A stretch of 64,000 nt of DNA from Celeribacter baekdonensis. Lineage in GTDB: Bacteria > Pseudomonadota > Alphaproteobacteria > Rhodobacterales > Rhodobacteraceae. The translations under genes were made by a program, and so were the position numbers. The notes below the pieces were generated by a model. The model made no database searches, was not told where the DNA came from, and saw only the letters and a list, made by a program, of their open reading frames with translations. Below, one piece after another: positions 1 to 9,557 of the stretch. Numbering within the stretch: the first letter of the stretch is position 1; every line of letters starts with the position of its first letter. Location: NCBI RefSeq assembly GCF_003047105.1, contig NZ_CP028472.1, positions 356,561 through 420,560 of the forward strand, written 5' to 3'.

Positions 1-326
1 TCGACCCCATCAGGCAGCATCGAGGCCTCAATCGGCATCAATTGACCTTCGTCACACAGACGCACAGCATCGGAAACCAGGAACAGCGCCACGTCGGTGG
101 TCACGTTGCCCGCATCCACTTGGGCTTTCACCGGAGTGGCGGGATTGTCGGCGTCGACGGACACAATACCAATGCCAGTTTCTGCGGTGAAGGGTTTGTA
201 ATACGCCTCGGTTTCCGCCGCAGAATAAGACCCACCCCAGCTCATGATGGTGATGTCATCGGCCAGTGCCGGAAGCGCAAGGCCACCAAGCGCCGTGGTC
301 AGCGCGAAAAGAGTCTTCTTGTTCAT
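1..326 (-). CDS. ABC transporter substrate-binding protein, polyamine (PotD) type, partial
   Basis: Only the first 108 codons are in the window; the gene runs off the left edge. The N-terminus MNKKTLFALTTALGGLALPALA is a signal peptide with an ALA cleavage site, so the product is periplasmic. The mature start, DDITIMSWGGSYSAAE, is typical of spermidine/putrescine-type binding proteins (COG0687), which deliver cationic amines to a PotABCD-like importer. GGAGAG five bases upstream supports the ATG at 326. It follows the ATPase gene at 414-1514 on the same strand, the usual order for this family. The substrate cannot be told from the fragment. Confidence 0.85.
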   Translation of the reverse strand, partial: MNKKTLFALTTALGGLALPALADDITIMSWGGSYSAAETEAYYKPFTAETGIGIVSVDADNPATPVKAQVDAGNVTTDVALFLVSDAVRLCDEGQLMPIEASMLPDGV

Positions 327-354
327 TTTTCTCTCCATGTTGGATCGGGACTTT

Positions 355-406
355 CGCGCGGTTCAAGCCGCGCGTCTCTTGCCTCGCTCCGGTTTGACCG
401 AAGCGA
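355..406 (-). other. Two intercistronic stem-loops upstream of the binding-protein gene
   Basis: Positions 355-374 form a perfect 7-bp stem with a 6-nt loop (CGCGCGG/CCGCGCG). Positions 384-406 form a 10-bp stem with a 3-nt loop and one G-U pair. Neither has a U-tract, so I read them as mRNA processing or stabilising elements between the ATPase gene and the binding-protein gene, not terminators. Confidence 0.5.
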
Positions 407-413
407 AGAAAAC

Positions 414-1514
414 TCAGATCATGTCCAGCGCGCGTGCATCGAGGGGATTCCAACCAATGCGAATACGTTGGCCGGGAGACAACGGAACCTGGTCAATGGT
501 GTTGCGGCATTTCAAGACGAACTCATCATGGCCCGCCACCTTCATGCGGGTGCGCAAAATGTCCCCCATGTAAATCACTTCGAGCACTTCCGCGTCGATG
601 GTGTGAGATCCTTCGGGGATCAGTTCGGGTTTGAATTCAACACGTTCCGGACGAATGGACACCAAAGTCTTTTCGCCTTTTGCGCGGACATTCACCGCTG
701 TCGCATGAATCCGTTCGCCATTCTCAAGACACACAACGGCACGGTCGCCGTTCAGCTCTTCGATCACGCCGGGCAGCTTGTTGTTTTCGCCGATGAAACC
801 CGCAACAAAACTGTTGTCCGGGCGCTCATAGAGTTCTGCCGGTGGTGCGAGCTGTTGAATGCGGCCATCGTTGAACACCGCGACGCGATCCGACATGGTC
901 AACGCCTCGCCTTGGTCGTGGGTCACATAGACGACGGTGATGCCGAGGCTCTCGTGCAGGTGTTTGATCTCGAATTGCATATGTTCGCGCAACTGCTTGT
1001 CGAGGGCGCCGAGCGGTTCGTCCATCAGCACCAGCTTGGGGTCAAACACCAAAGCGCGGGCCAATGCGATCCGTTGTTGCTGACCGCCCGAAAGCTGGGC
1101 CGGGCGGCGATTGGCAAAGGCCCCCATCTGCACCATATCAAGCGCGCGTTTGACCTTTGTCTCACGCTCGGATTTGCCCATGCCACGCACTTCAAGCGGA
1201 AAGGCAAGGTTTTCACCCACCGTCATATGCGGGAAAAGCGCGTAGTTCTGGAACACCATACCGATGCCGCGTTTGTGCGGCGGCACCTGATTGATCGGCT
1301 GACCATCGAGGCGGATCTCGCCATGGGTCGCCGTTTCAAACCCGGCCAACATCATCAGACAGGTGGTTTTGCCACTGCCTGACGGTCCAAGCATGGTCAG
1401 GAACTCGCCCTTGGCCAGTTGCAGGTTGAGGTCTTTCACCACGAGGGTTTCGCCATCGTAGCTTTTCTGTACATGTTCGAAAGACACGAACGCATTGTCG
1501 CTTGATGCAACCAT
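414..1514 (-). CDS. ABC transporter ATP-binding protein, PotA/spermidine-putrescine type
   Basis: A 366-residue importer ATPase. Walker A (GPSGSGKTT), Q-loop (VFQNYALFPHMT), the signature LSGGQQQRIALARAL, Walker B (LVLMDEPLGALD) and the switch His (YVTHDQGEA) are all present, followed by a C-terminal TOBE-like regulatory region (about residues 245-366). It would energise uptake of the ligand bound by the downstream binding protein (1-326); the permeases must lie beyond the left edge. I chose the ATG at 1514 because it has GGGGAG about ten bases upstream. A longer start at 1613 adds 33 residues unlike the family. The closest type is PotA; choline or opine relatives are possible. Confidence 0.88.
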   Translation of the reverse strand: MVASSDNAFVSFEHVQKSYDGETLVVKDLNLQLAKGEFLTMLGPSGSGKTTCLMMLAGFETATHGEIRLDGQPINQVPPHKRGIGMVFQNYALFPHMTVGENLAFPLEVRGMGKSERETKVKRALDMVQMGAFANRRPAQLSGGQQQRIALARALVFDPKLVLMDEPLGALDKQLREHMQFEIKHLHESLGITVVYVTHDQGEALTMSDRVAVFNDGRIQQLAPPAELYERPDNSFVAGFIGENNKLPGVIEELNGDRAVVCLENGERIHATAVNVRAKGEKTLVSIRPERVEFKPELIPEGSHTIDAEVLEVIYMGDILRTRMKVAGHDEFVLKCRNTIDQVPLSPGQRIRIGWNPLDARALDMI

Positions 1515-1752
1515 GACCCAAACTCTCCCCGAGTTTTTTATTGTTGAGCCGTGCTGAGCCAATGAGACCCGCCGGCGAAGATTGGGGTGAGTATTGGAAG
1601 ATGGAAATTGCACAGGGAGTAGATATGCGTCACAATAACGGTATCATCACGACAATTGGCGAAGAGACGTCCCAGCATGTCTTAAAAGAGATGTATTTTT
1701 GAGCAAATACGTCGCTTTTAAGAGCAGCCAAGCCCAACCGTGCAGCTAAATT

Positions 1753-2798
1753 TTAATTTTCCACGAACGACGATTGGCGAAAAGACTGGGGCGTATCACC
1801 GTAACGGCGCCGAAACATGCGACTCAAATGCGAAGAATCGCAGAAACCACAGTCCACAGCGATCTGTGCAACCGACTTTTGCGTCTTCTCGACCAAGTGC
1901 TTGGCAAAATCCAATCGCATGTCGAGAAAAGCCGCCTGTGGTGACGTGTTCAGGGCCAAACGAAAGTGGCGTTCAATCTGGCGTTTGCTGTTGCCCATCC
2001 GTAGCGCGACGTCCTGAACCGAGATCGGCGTGTCGATGTTTTGCTGCATCAACAACAGTGCACGCTGGACAATCGGGTCCTGTGTTTTGAGATCAAGCGG
2101 CAGACCCGGCTGTGGTTTTTCCGCCTGAAGCGCATCGTCGATGATCATAATATGCAGGCTTTTGCTGGCCTGTGAGCGGCCAACATGTTTGTCCACCAAA
2201 TAGGCCGCCAAATGCGCCGAACTCACCCCACCCGAACAGGTCAGGCGGTCGCGATCGACCACGAAAATCTGATCCGCGACAGGGCTAAGACCTTCGAATT
2301 GCTCTAGAAAATCAGAATGATGAAACCAGCTCACGCAACAGCGATAGCCGTTGAGCAACCCGACCTGGTGCAGGAAAAAGGCACCGGTGCACACCCCGAC
2401 CAACGGAATGCCCGCATCGGCGGCCTGATGCAGAAAACGGTGATAGGCCTGCCCCAAACTGGGGGTTTCATCCATCAGCCCCCCACCACGACGATATAAT
2501 CGAACCGCCGCGGATCGCCCAAACGCTCCTTCGGCTGGACCGTGATGCCAGAGCTCGATTGCACAGGGTCCATCGTGTCGGACAACACAGTCCAGTCACA
2601 GAGAATCGGACGGCTGCGATCTCCATCATCGGCGGCAAGACGCAGCACATCGACGAAATTGGCAAAGGCACAGAGCGTAAAGCGGCGCGCAAGGATAAAA
2701 CCGACGGACAGGCGCGGTCCCTCGCCTCTCGCCTTGAGCGCACGCAAGTTTGTTGTGCGCGGTGGCGAAACTGAGTCTTGTGAAGACGGAGTCGTCAT
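1753..2798 (-). CDS. GlxA family transcriptional regulator (DJ-1/PfpI + AraC), frameshifted
   Basis: Two adjoining frames together encode a complete regulator of about 348 residues. An N-terminal DJ-1/PfpI amidase-like domain ends one frame at DYIVVVGG and continues in the next as LMDETPSLGQAYHRF, with the nucleophile-elbow-like GVCTGAFFL. A C-terminal AraC helix-turn-helix domain follows (VQDVALRMGNSKRQIERHF, then IAVDCGFCDSSHLSRMFRRRYG). The break is at a run of six C (2479-2484); a seventh restores the frame, so I think it is a sequence error. The start at 2798 has GGAGAG upstream. Known relatives (GbdR, CdhR, SouR, ArgR) control betaine, carnitine, sarcosine or arginine catabolism, which fits the divergent module from 3210. 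Confidence 0.82.
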
Positions 2799-3209
2799 CT
2801 TTGTCTCTCCAAACAGGAAACCCCATATATCTGTCGTAGCGATAATCTCGCTTTGACGCAAACATTCTATTTTTCGACGCAAAAAGTCGTCATGTTGCTC
2901 CTTACGATGCCGTAATCCGGGTCTCTTGGTGAAAAACGACAGGTGATGTCGGGAGGGCAGGTCAACAGGATCGCAAACAACCGCTGACACTGGCGGTCTG
3001 TCCGAACGTTTGCGAACACCGCTGCACCTGCGCTCCAAAGATAGCCAAAGATCTGGTGATCGGCATGGCAAACCCGGCCAGACTGGGAACGCCACCGGGA
3101 GCATCGCTTCGGCACCCTGCTCCCCAATCTTGGAAATAATTCAAAGGCCTCGCCATAGGTGAGGGCCACCCCGAAGACTTTGCTTTTCGGGCCGACAGAA
3201 GAGGGAAAC
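2799..3209. promoter_or_regulatory. Divergent promoter region between the GlxA-type regulator and etfB
   Basis: These 411 bases separate two divergent genes. I find no convincing gene; the short minus-strand ORFs here have no recognisable domain or ribosome-binding site. The part nearest the regulator is AT-rich and contains the direct repeat at 2855-2883. The rest shows nothing I can name. Confidence 0.55.
2855..2883. promoter_or_regulatory. Direct repeat GACGCAAA at 21-bp spacing, candidate AraC-type operator
   Basis: The octamer GACGCAAA occurs at 2855-2862 and 2876-2883, exactly 21 bp (two helical turns) apart. With flanks the match is TT(T/C)GACGCAAA. Tandem sites at about 21 bp are typical of AraC-family dimers, and the neighbouring regulator has an AraC domain. 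The assignment is inferred. Confidence 0.45.
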
Positions 3210-3959
3210 ATGAAAGTACTCGTTCCTGTAAAACGGGTGGTCGATTATAATGTGAAAATCCGCGTCAAAGCGGACAATTCCGGTGTCGACCTCGCCAATG
3301 TCAAAATGTCCATGAACCCCTTTGACGAGATTGCCGTCGAAGAGGCCGTGCGTCTGAAAGAAGCGGGCAAGGCGGATGAAATCATCGCCGTATCCGTTGG
3401 TCCGGCACAGGCCCAAGACGTGTTGCGCACCGCGCTCGCCATGGGTGCCGACCGTGCCATTCTGATCACCGTCGACGGCCCTGTTGAGCCGCTCACCGTC
3501 GCAAAACTCCTCAAAGGTGTTGTGGCGGACGTGGCCCCCGAATTGGTGATCCTCGGCAAACAGGCAATCGACGACGACGCCAATCAAACCGGCCAGATGC
3601 TCTCTGCTCTTCTCGGCTGGTCGCAGGCCACATTTGCCTCCGAGATCGAGCTGGGCGATGGCTCCGCGAAAGTCACCCGCGAGGTCGACGACGGCCTTCA
3701 GGCCATTGAGGTCAAACTCCCCGCCATTGTGACCGCCGATCTGCGTCTCAATGAGCCGCGCTATGCCTCTTTGCCGAACATCATGAAGGCCAAGAAAAAG
3801 CCGCTCGAGACAAAAGACCCCGGCGATTATGGCGTCACAGTCAAGCATCGGTTGAACGTGTTGCGCGTCGAAGAGCCGACGCAACGCGACGCGGGGATCA
3901 AAGTGTCCTCTGCCGCCGAGCTGATCGACAAGCTCAAAAACGAAGCCAACGTCATCTGA
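3210..3959 (+). CDS. etfB: Electron transfer flavoprotein subunit beta
   Basis: A 249-residue protein with the family N-terminus [19 protein letters not shown], the [19 protein letters not shown] segment and the late signature [20 protein letters not shown]. EtfB binds AMP and forms with EtfA a soluble FAD carrier that passes electrons from dehydrogenases, including dimethylglycine/sarcosine and acyl-CoA types, to ETF-ubiquinone oxidoreductase. The ATG at 3210 follows GAGGGAAAC; the longer start at 3159 lacks a site. It lies 19 bp before etfA. The same ETF may serve beta-oxidation, but its place in front of purU, folD and the FAD/GcvT demethylase points to a role in methyl-group oxidation. 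Confidence 0.95.
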   Translation: MKVLVPVKRVVDYNVKIRVKADNSGVDLANVKMSMNPFDEIAVEEAVRLKEAGKADEIIAVSVGPAQAQDVLRTALAMGADRAILITVDGPVEPLTVAKLLKGVVADVAPELVILGKQAIDDDANQTGQMLSALLGWSQATFASEIELGDGSAKVTREVDDGLQAIEVKLPAIVTADLRLNEPRYASLPNIMKAKKKPLETKDPGDYGVTVKHRLNVLRVEEPTQRDAGIKVSSAAELIDKLKNEANVI

Positions 3960-3978
3960 CCCAGAGGGACCTTTCAAC

Positions 3979-4911
3979 ATGGCTATTCTTCTTTTCGCAG
4001 AACATGACAATGCGAGCCTGTCGGAGCAAACCGCAAAGGCTCTGACGGCTGCATCCCAAATCGGCGGCGACGTCGATATTTTGATCGCGGGCAAAGGTGC
4101 GTCTGCCGCCGCCGAAGCCGCGGCAAAACTAACCGGCGTGCGCAAGGTCTTGTTGGCCGAAAGCGAGGCGCTCGAACAGCGTCTGGCCGAAGCCGCCGCA
4201 GCGCTCATCGTTTCGCTTGCACCTGAGTATGACACCGTTCTGGCCCCGGCCACGACCAACGGCAAAAACGTGCTGCCGCGCGTCGCGGCTCTGCTTGACG
4301 TGATGCAGGTGTCCGAGGTCACCGAAGTGGTGTCCGCCGACACGTTCAAACGTCCAATCTATGCTGGCAACGCCATCGAAGTCGTGCAATCCACGGATGC
4401 GACCAAGGTTCTGACCGTGCGCACCGCAGGCTTTGCCGCCACAACGGACGGCGGCTCCGCAGAGGTCAGCTCCATCGACGCGCCCTCAGAGGGCAGCGAT
4501 TTGTCCTCCTTCATCAAGAACATCCAGACGGAAAGCGATCGCCCGGAACTGAACTCCGCCAAGATCATCGTGTCCGGCGGCCGTGCTCTTGGGTCTGAAG
4601 AGAAATTCAACGAGGTCATCACACCTTTGGCCGACAAACTCGGTGCCGCTGTGGGGGCGTCCCGCGCCGCTGTGGATGCGGGCTATGCGGCGAACGATCT
4701 TCAGGTTGGTCAAACCGGCAAGGTTGTCGCCCCCGATCTCTACATTGCCTGCGGCATTTCCGGTGCAATCCAGCACCTCGCAGGGATGAAAGATTCGAAA
4801 ATCATCGTGGCGATCAACACCGATGAAGACGCCCCAATTTTCCAAGTGGCGGATTATGGCATCGTTGGCGATCTCTTCGACATCCTGCCCGAGCTTGAGC
4901 GTCAACTGTGA
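3979..4911 (+). CDS. etfA: Electron transfer flavoprotein subunit alpha
   Basis: A 310-residue protein. The C-terminal FAD domain carries [20 protein letters not shown] (about residues 195-214), [32 protein letters not shown] and the closing [20 protein letters not shown], all diagnostic of EtfA. It partners EtfB encoded 19 bp upstream. The stop codon overlaps possible starts of the next reading frame, and purU follows closely, so the three genes are probably co-transcribed. Length and motifs are normal. Confidence 0.95.
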   Translation: MAILLFAEHDNASLSEQTAKALTAASQIGGDVDILIAGKGASAAAEAAAKLTGVRKVLLAESEALEQRLAEAAAALIVSLAPEYDTVLAPATTNGKNVLPRVAALLDVMQVSEVTEVVSADTFKRPIYAGNAIEVVQSTDATKVLTVRTAGFAATTDGGSAEVSSIDAPSEGSDLSSFIKNIQTESDRPELNSAKIIVSGGRALGSEEKFNEVITPLADKLGAAVGASRAAVDAGYAANDLQVGQTGKVVAPDLYIACGISGAIQHLAGMKDSKIIVAINTDEDAPIFQVADYGIVGDLFDILPELERQL

Positions 4912-4949
4912 CGCGCGCCTCTCAGACATTTATGAACGGAACCACACAT

Positions 4950-5807
4950 ATGAGCTCCAATTCCTACATTCTGCGCGTCGCCTGTGACGACCAGCCGGGC
5001 ATCGTTGCCGCCATCAGTGCGGCCATGTCCTCCCGCGGGGCAAACCTCGCTGAATCCAACCAGTTCTGGGATCGCAAGACGAACAAATTCTTCCTGCGCA
5101 TGTCCTGCCTTTTCCCCGAGTCTGTCACCAAGGACAGTGTTGAACTGGCCCTGAAACCGGCGGTTGATCGGTTCAGCCTCAAACTCAAGGTCGAGGATGA
5201 GACCCGCAAGCCGAAGATCATCATCATGGTGTCGAAATTCGACCACGCGATGCTGCACCTTTTGTACCAGATCAAAACTGGTTGGCTTGACGCCGAAGTG
5301 GCGGCCATCGTGTCCAACCACGAAGACGCCCGCAAAGTCGCCGAACAGGAAGGCATTCCCTTCCATTGCTGGCCGGTGAACAAAGAGAACAAGACCGAGC
5401 AGGAAGATAAACTTGCCGCTCTCGTTCAGGAAACCGGGGCCGAACTGGTGATCCTTGCACGCTACATGCAGGTGATTTCCAACGAGCTGTCCAACCAGCT
5501 CTTTGGCATGATCATCAACATTCACCATTCCTTCTTGCCGTCCTTCAAAGGCGCGAAGCCCTATCACCAAGCCTATGACCGTGGCGTCAAACTCATCGGG
5601 GCGACCGCGCATTATGTGACGCCAGATCTTGATGAAGGCCCGATCATCGAACAGGAAACCGAACGCGTCACCCACACCATGTCCGCCGAGGATTTCGTCG
5701 CAACTGGTCGCGACATCGAATCCCGCGTTCTGGCCCGTGCGGTGAAATATCACCTCGAAGGTCGTGTCATGATGAATGACAACCGCACCGTCGTCTTCAC
5801 TCCGTAA
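4950..5807 (+). CDS. purU: Formyltetrahydrofolate deformylase
   Basis: A 285-residue enzyme that hydrolyses 10-formyl-THF to formate and THF. An N-terminal ACT domain ([18 protein letters not shown], about residues 6-80) precedes a formyltransferase-type hydrolase domain with [19 protein letters not shown] and the catalytic-Asp region [15 protein letters not shown] prefer the ATG at 4950 because alignment to the family begins there; a GTG at 4908 and an ATG at 4932 are alternatives without better ribosome-binding sites. Beside folD and the demethylase its likely role is to recycle THF loaded by demethylation, not purine balance. A terminator-like hairpin follows. Confidence 0.93.
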   Translation: MSSNSYILRVACDDQPGIVAAISAAMSSRGANLAESNQFWDRKTNKFFLRMSCLFPESVTKDSVELALKPAVDRFSLKLKVEDETRKPKIIIMVSKFDHAMLHLLYQIKTGWLDAEVAAIVSNHEDARKVAEQEGIPFHCWPVNKENKTEQEDKLAALVQETGAELVILARYMQVISNELSNQLFGMIINIHHSFLPSFKGAKPYHQAYDRGVKLIGATAHYVTPDLDEGPIIEQETERVTHTMSAEDFVATGRDIESRVLARAVKYHLEGRVMMNDNRTVVFTP

Positions 5808-5821
5808 TCCCTGTCCGGGAG

Positions 5822-5846
5822 GGGGCCGGCACGCCGGTCCCTTTTT
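5822..5846 (+). terminator. Rho-independent terminator between purU and folD
   Basis: GGGGCCGG pairs with CCGGTCCC (8 bp, one G-T pair) around the loop CACG, and TTTTT follows directly. It should end, or partly attenuate, the etfB-etfA-purU transcript before folD. Confidence 0.75.
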
Positions 5847-5868
5847 GACTTTTCAAGGAGGTGCGTCC

Positions 5869-6756
5869 ATGACGGCACATATTATCGACGGAAAAGCCTT
5901 TGCCGCAGGTCTCGGGGATCGGATTGCTGCAGGAGCGGCTGCATTCGCTGACAAGACAGGCCGCGCGCCCGGTCTTGCGGTTGTTCTGGTCGGCTCTGAC
6001 CCGGCCAGTGAAATCTATGTCCGCAGCAAAGGCCTGATGGCCCGCAAGCTCGGCATGGAAAGTTTCGAACATAGCCTGCCCGCAGAGACCACGCAGGATA
6101 CACTGATGTCGCTCATCGCGGAATTGAACGCCAATGAGGCCGTGGACGGCATTCTCGTTCAGCTCCCCCTGCCCGACCACCTCGACAGCCTTCAGGTGAT
6201 CGAAGCGATTGACCCGGCCAAAGATGTCGACGGCCTGCATCCTCTGAGCGCGGGCTATCTGGCCTCGGGTCTGCCCGGTCTCGTGTCCTGCACGCCATTG
6301 GGCTGTCTGATGCTGCTCAAGGATCAGCTTGGGTCTCTCTGCGGGCTTGATGCGATTGTTGTCGGGCGCTCGATCCTCGTCGGCAAACCGATGGCTCAGC
6401 TTTTGTTGGCGGAAAACTGCACCGTGACCATGGCGCATTCACGCACGGCTGATCTGGCGGAAAAAGTCGGCAAGGCCGATATCGTCGTGGCCGCTGTCGG
6501 TCGCGCCGAAATGATCAAAGGCGACTGGATCAAAGACGGCGCCACTGTGATCGACGTCGGCACCAGCCGCGTCATCCGCGATGGGAAAAAGTACCTCGTG
6601 GGGGATGTCGACTTTGCCGCCGCGTCTGAAAAAGCCCGTGCCATCACGCCTGTTCCGGGTGGCGTCGGTCCGATGACCATCATGACGCTGATGCACAACA
6701 CGCTGATCGCCGCTTACCGGCGCAAGACTTATCCAGTTCCGGAGTTGGGTGCATGA
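5869..6756 (+). CDS. folD: Bifunctional methylene-THF dehydrogenase / methenyl-THF cyclohydrolase
   Basis: A 295-residue FolD that interconverts 5,10-methylene-THF, 5,10-methenyl-THF and 10-formyl-THF using NADP. Visible family motifs are [15 protein letters not shown] with the catalytic Lys region, [14 protein letters not shown], the Rossmann segment [17 protein letters not shown] and the closing [20 protein letters not shown]. The ATG at 5869 has AAGGAGGTG eight bases upstream, a very strong site; longer starts from 5776 would run through the terminator. Between a deformylase and a THF-dependent demethylase, it supplies the middle step of methyl-group oxidation to formate. Confidence 0.95.
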   Translation: MTAHIIDGKAFAAGLGDRIAAGAAAFADKTGRAPGLAVVLVGSDPASEIYVRSKGLMARKLGMESFEHSLPAETTQDTLMSLIAELNANEAVDGILVQLPLPDHLDSLQVIEAIDPAKDVDGLHPLSAGYLASGLPGLVSCTPLGCLMLLKDQLGSLCGLDAIVVGRSILVGKPMAQLLLAENCTVTMAHSRTADLAEKVGKADIVVAAVGRAEMIKGDWIKDGATVIDVGTSRVIRDGKKYLVGDVDFAAASEKARAITPVPGGVGPMTIMTLMHNTLIAAYRRKTYPVPELGA

Positions 6757-6792
6757 CGCCCTGCGACGATATGAAGATCGGCACAGATTCTG

Positions 6793-6823
6793 GCCGCGCG
6801 ACGGGTGTATCCCGTCGCGCGGC
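6793..6823 (+). terminator. Strong stem-loop between folD and the demethylase gene
   Basis: A perfect 13-bp stem (6793-6805 with 6811-6823) encloses the loop TGTAT and is followed by TCTTGTC. This may terminate or attenuate the folD transcript ahead of the demethylase. The trailing T-tract is imperfect, so a processing hairpin is also possible. Confidence 0.6.
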
Positions 6824-6922
6824 TCTTGTCGGTTTCGGGGCCGACCCTTTCCCCCGTGAATCCCGGCGCAATTTCCCCGCGCTTTCCACAGACAAGCACC
6901 TCGAAAAGAAGGATTGAGAGAT

Positions 6923-9484
6923 ATGTCTTCGTTCCCCAACAGGGCCAAAGTTGTCATCGTCGGTCTCGGCGGTATCGTCGGCGCCTCCGTCGCGCATCAT
7001 CTCATTGAAAACGGCTGGGATGATATTGTCGGCATCGACAAATCCGCCGTTCCCACAGACATCGGGTCGACCGGCCACGCGTCGGATTTCTGTTTCGCCA
7101 CCAGCCACGATCTATTGTCCACATGGAGCACCATGTACTCGATGGATTTCTACGAGAAGATGGGCCGTTACTCCCGCATCGGTGGGATCGAAGTGTGCCG
7201 CAAAGGCGATGACGATCGTCTGACCGAGCTCAAGCGTCGCTGCGACAGTGGTCGTGCGTTCGGCTCCAACGTCCGCATGATCACCGCCGCAGAAGCGAAA
7301 GAGAAATTCCCACTTCTCGAAGAAGACCAGATCGAATGTGCCATGTGGGACCCGGATGCCGGTCTCGTGGTGCCGCGCTCCCAGGCCGTCGCAGGCGAAT
7401 TGATCGACGCCGCCGAGAAAAGCGGCAAGCTCAAGGTGTTCGCCAACACCCCAGCTCTGGAGCTGATCACCGAGAACGGCCGCGTCACTGGTGTGAAAAC
7501 CCACCGTGGCACGATCATGGCCGATTACGTTGTGGTCTGTGCTGGTCTCTGGGGCCGTTTGATTGCCGAAATGGCGGGCGAAGACCTTCCGGTCATGCCG
7601 GTCGACCACCCGCTGACCTTCTTCGGACCTTACGATGAATTTGCCGGTACTGGTCTTGAAATTGGCCGTCCGCTGCTGCGCGATCAGGGCAACTCCGCCT
7701 ATATGCGTGACACGGGCGATCCCGCGACCACCGAGGGTGGTCAGATGGAATGGGGCTACTATTACGAGAAAGACGTGCGCATGGTGCATCCGCGCGACAT
7801 TCTTGAAAAAGAAGAGGCCCGCATGGGTCCGTCCATGCGCGACCTGAGCCTTGAGGACGTGATCGAGCCGCTTGAGAAAGCCATGGAGCTGACCCCGATC
7901 CTTGCCGAACTTGGTTTCAACGAAGCTCACTCGTTCAATGGCCTCTTGCAAACCACCACCGATGGCGGTCCGTCGATGGGCGAAAGCCGCAAGCTGCGCG
8001 GCCTGTGGTACGCCGTTGCGATCTGGGTCAAAGACGGTCCCGGCATGGGCAAACTTATCGCCGACTGGATGACCAAGGGCCGCACGGATGTCGACCACAA
8101 CGGCATCGACTACGCGCGTTTCAACGACTACCAACTGACCGAAGACTACATCTGGGGTCGTTGCGAGGAAACCGCTGCGAAAATCTACAACCCGCCGGTC
8201 CACCCGCGCGAACCGTTCGCGAATGCCCGTGGCATCCGTCGTTCGCCTTTCTATGAGCGCGAAGTCGAACTCGGCGGCTATTTCATGGAACTTGGCGGCT
8301 GGGAACGGGCGCACGGTTACGCAGCCAACGAGCATCTTCTCGAAAAATACGCCGATCAGGTGCCTGTGCGTGAAGCCGAATGGGACAACCGTCACTTCTG
8401 GCGCGTGTCCAACGCTGAACAGCTTGAGATGAGCGCGGATTGTGGCATGATCAACCTGTCGCACTTCCACATGACCGACATCTCCGGTCCCGATCACGTT
8501 GCATTGATGGAATATCTTTGCGCGGCTAAAATCGGTGGTGACAACATGATCGGCAAAGGGATCTACACCCACATGCTCGATGACGAGGGCATGGTGCGCG
8601 CCGACTTTACGGTGTTCCGTATGGAAGACCGCTGCCGTCTGGTGAACGGGGCTGACGCCGGTCCGCGTGATCTGATGTATATGAAGCGTATGGCCCAAGA
8701 TCGCGGTCTCGACGTCACCATCACGGACGTGACCGAGGATTACACAACGGTTGGCATTTGGGGCCCGAACGCGCGTGAGAACCTCAAAAAAGTCGTGACC
8801 GATCCCGATATGCTCGACGTGGAGAACTTCCCCTTCGCGGCGATCAAAACGATCGAGATCGCGGGTAAAAAAGTCTCCGCTTTCCGCATCTCTTATGTCG
8901 GTGAGCAAGGCTGGGAGCTTCACATGCGCTTTGATGACGGTCTGGCCGTCTGGGACGCGCTGCGGGCTGAGGGTGTTCTGGCCGTGGGGGTCGAAACCTA
9001 CGCCAACTCGCGTCGTCTGGAGAAATCCCTGCGCCTGCAAAACGCCGATCTGAACACGATGTACAACCTCTACGAGGCTGACCTGTCGCGTCCGAAGGTG
9101 AAAGAAGCGGAGTTCCGCGGCAAAGAGAAACACATCGAATACCGTGGGCGCGAGCACCAACCGGCGATGCTGTGTACCCTTGTGATGAAAGAGCACACCG
9201 ACAGCAATGGCGTGAAACGCTATCCGAACACCACCCTGCCGGTGATGGACCCGGAAACGGGCGAGGTGCTGATCGACGAGCTGGGCCGCCGCTCCTTCAC
9301 GTCTTCCGTCGCATTCGGTCCGACTGTCGGCAAAAACATCGCGCTGGCCTATCTGCCCTGGGACTATTGTCAGCTCGGGCGTGAGCTCAACGTCACCTAT
9401 CTTGACGAGACCTATCCGGTTGAAGTCGCAGGTGTCGGCTACGCACCGCTCTATGACCCGGAAAACACCAAACCGCGCAGCTAA
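6923..9484 (+). CDS. FAD-dependent oxidoreductase with GcvT domain, dimethylglycine/sarcosine dehydrogenase type
   Basis: An 853-residue protein. The N-terminal DAO-type FAD domain has VVIVGLGGIVGASVAHHL and then GSTGHASD, where His52 matches the covalent-flavin His of dimethylglycine and sarcosine dehydrogenases. A FAO_M-like linker follows, then a C-terminal GcvT aminomethyltransferase domain (roughly residues 430-850; VGEQGWELHMRF, GVETYANSRRLEKSLRL). Such enzymes oxidise an N-methyl group, pass electrons to ETF and transfer the carbon to THF as 5,10-methylene-THF. The ATG at 6923 follows AGAAGGA. The etfBA, folD and purU neighbours and the convergent BCCT carrier support dimethylglycine or sarcosine as substrate; other methylamines are not excluded. 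Confidence 0.85.
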   Translation: MSSFPNRAKVVIVGLGGIVGASVAHHLIENGWDDIVGIDKSAVPTDIGSTGHASDFCFATSHDLLSTWSTMYSMDFYEKMGRYSRIGGIEVCRKGDDDRLTELKRRCDSGRAFGSNVRMITAAEAKEKFPLLEEDQIECAMWDPDAGLVVPRSQAVAGELIDAAEKSGKLKVFANTPALELITENGRVTGVKTHRGTIMADYVVVCAGLWGRLIAEMAGEDLPVMPVDHPLTFFGPYDEFAGTGLEIGRPLLRDQGNSAYMRDTGDPATTEGGQMEWGYYYEKDVRMVHPRDILEKEEARMGPSMRDLSLEDVIEPLEKAMELTPILAELGFNEAHSFNGLLQTTTDGGPSMGESRKLRGLWYAVAIWVKDGPGMGKLIADWMTKGRTDVDHNGIDYARFNDYQLTEDYIWGRCEETAAKIYNPPVHPREPFANARGIRRSPFYEREVELGGYFMELGGWERAHGYAANEHLLEKYADQVPVREAEWDNRHFWRVSNAEQLEMSADCGMINLSHFHMTDISGPDHVALMEYLCAAKIGGDNMIGKGIYTHMLDDEGMVRADFTVFRMEDRCRLVNGADAGPRDLMYMKRMAQDRGLDVTITDVTEDYTTVGIWGPNARENLKKVVTDPDMLDVENFPFAAIKTIEIAGKKVSAFRISYVGEQGWELHMRFDDGLAVWDALRAEGVLAVGVETYANSRRLEKSLRLQNADLNTMYNLYEADLSRPKVKEAEFRGKEKHIEYRGREHQPAMLCTLVMKEHTDSNGVKRYPNTTLPVMDPETGEVLIDELGRRSFTSSVAFGPTVGKNIALAYLPWDYCQLGRELNVTYLDETYPVEVAGVGYAPLYDPENTKPRS

Positions 9485-9506
9485 GGCGCGGCCGTGGTTA
9501 AACATC

Positions 9507-9533
9507 AAAGGGGCGCTGCGTGCGCCCCTTTTT
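9507..9533. terminator. Rho-independent terminator after the demethylase gene
   Basis: GGGGCGC pairs with GCGCCCC (9510-9528), extended by AAA/TTT, with a 5-nt loop and TTTTT at 9529-9533. It lies 23 bp after the demethylase stop and, having A and T tracts on its two sides, could act in both directions between the convergent genes. Confidence 0.8.
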
Positions 9534-9557
9534 CATATGGGTGGGGGATCGCCGCGT

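Noticed and set aside
42..1382. 446-residue plus-strand open frame
   Set aside because: Antisense to the ABC ATPase and binding-protein genes, whose Walker motifs and signal peptide are clear.
2867..3211. 114-residue minus-strand open frame in the divergent gap
   Set aside because: No ribosome-binding site or domain, runs into the etfB start, and overlaps the probable promoter.
6757..6922. Glycine riboswitch before the demethylase gene
   Set aside because: The gap contains a single long hairpin and nothing resembling the conserved tandem aptamer cores.
7112..9508. 798-residue open frame on the minus strand
   Set aside because: It is the antisense shadow of the FAD/GcvT demethylase gene; it has no recognisable domain or ribosome-binding site, and the plus frame carries all conserved motifs.
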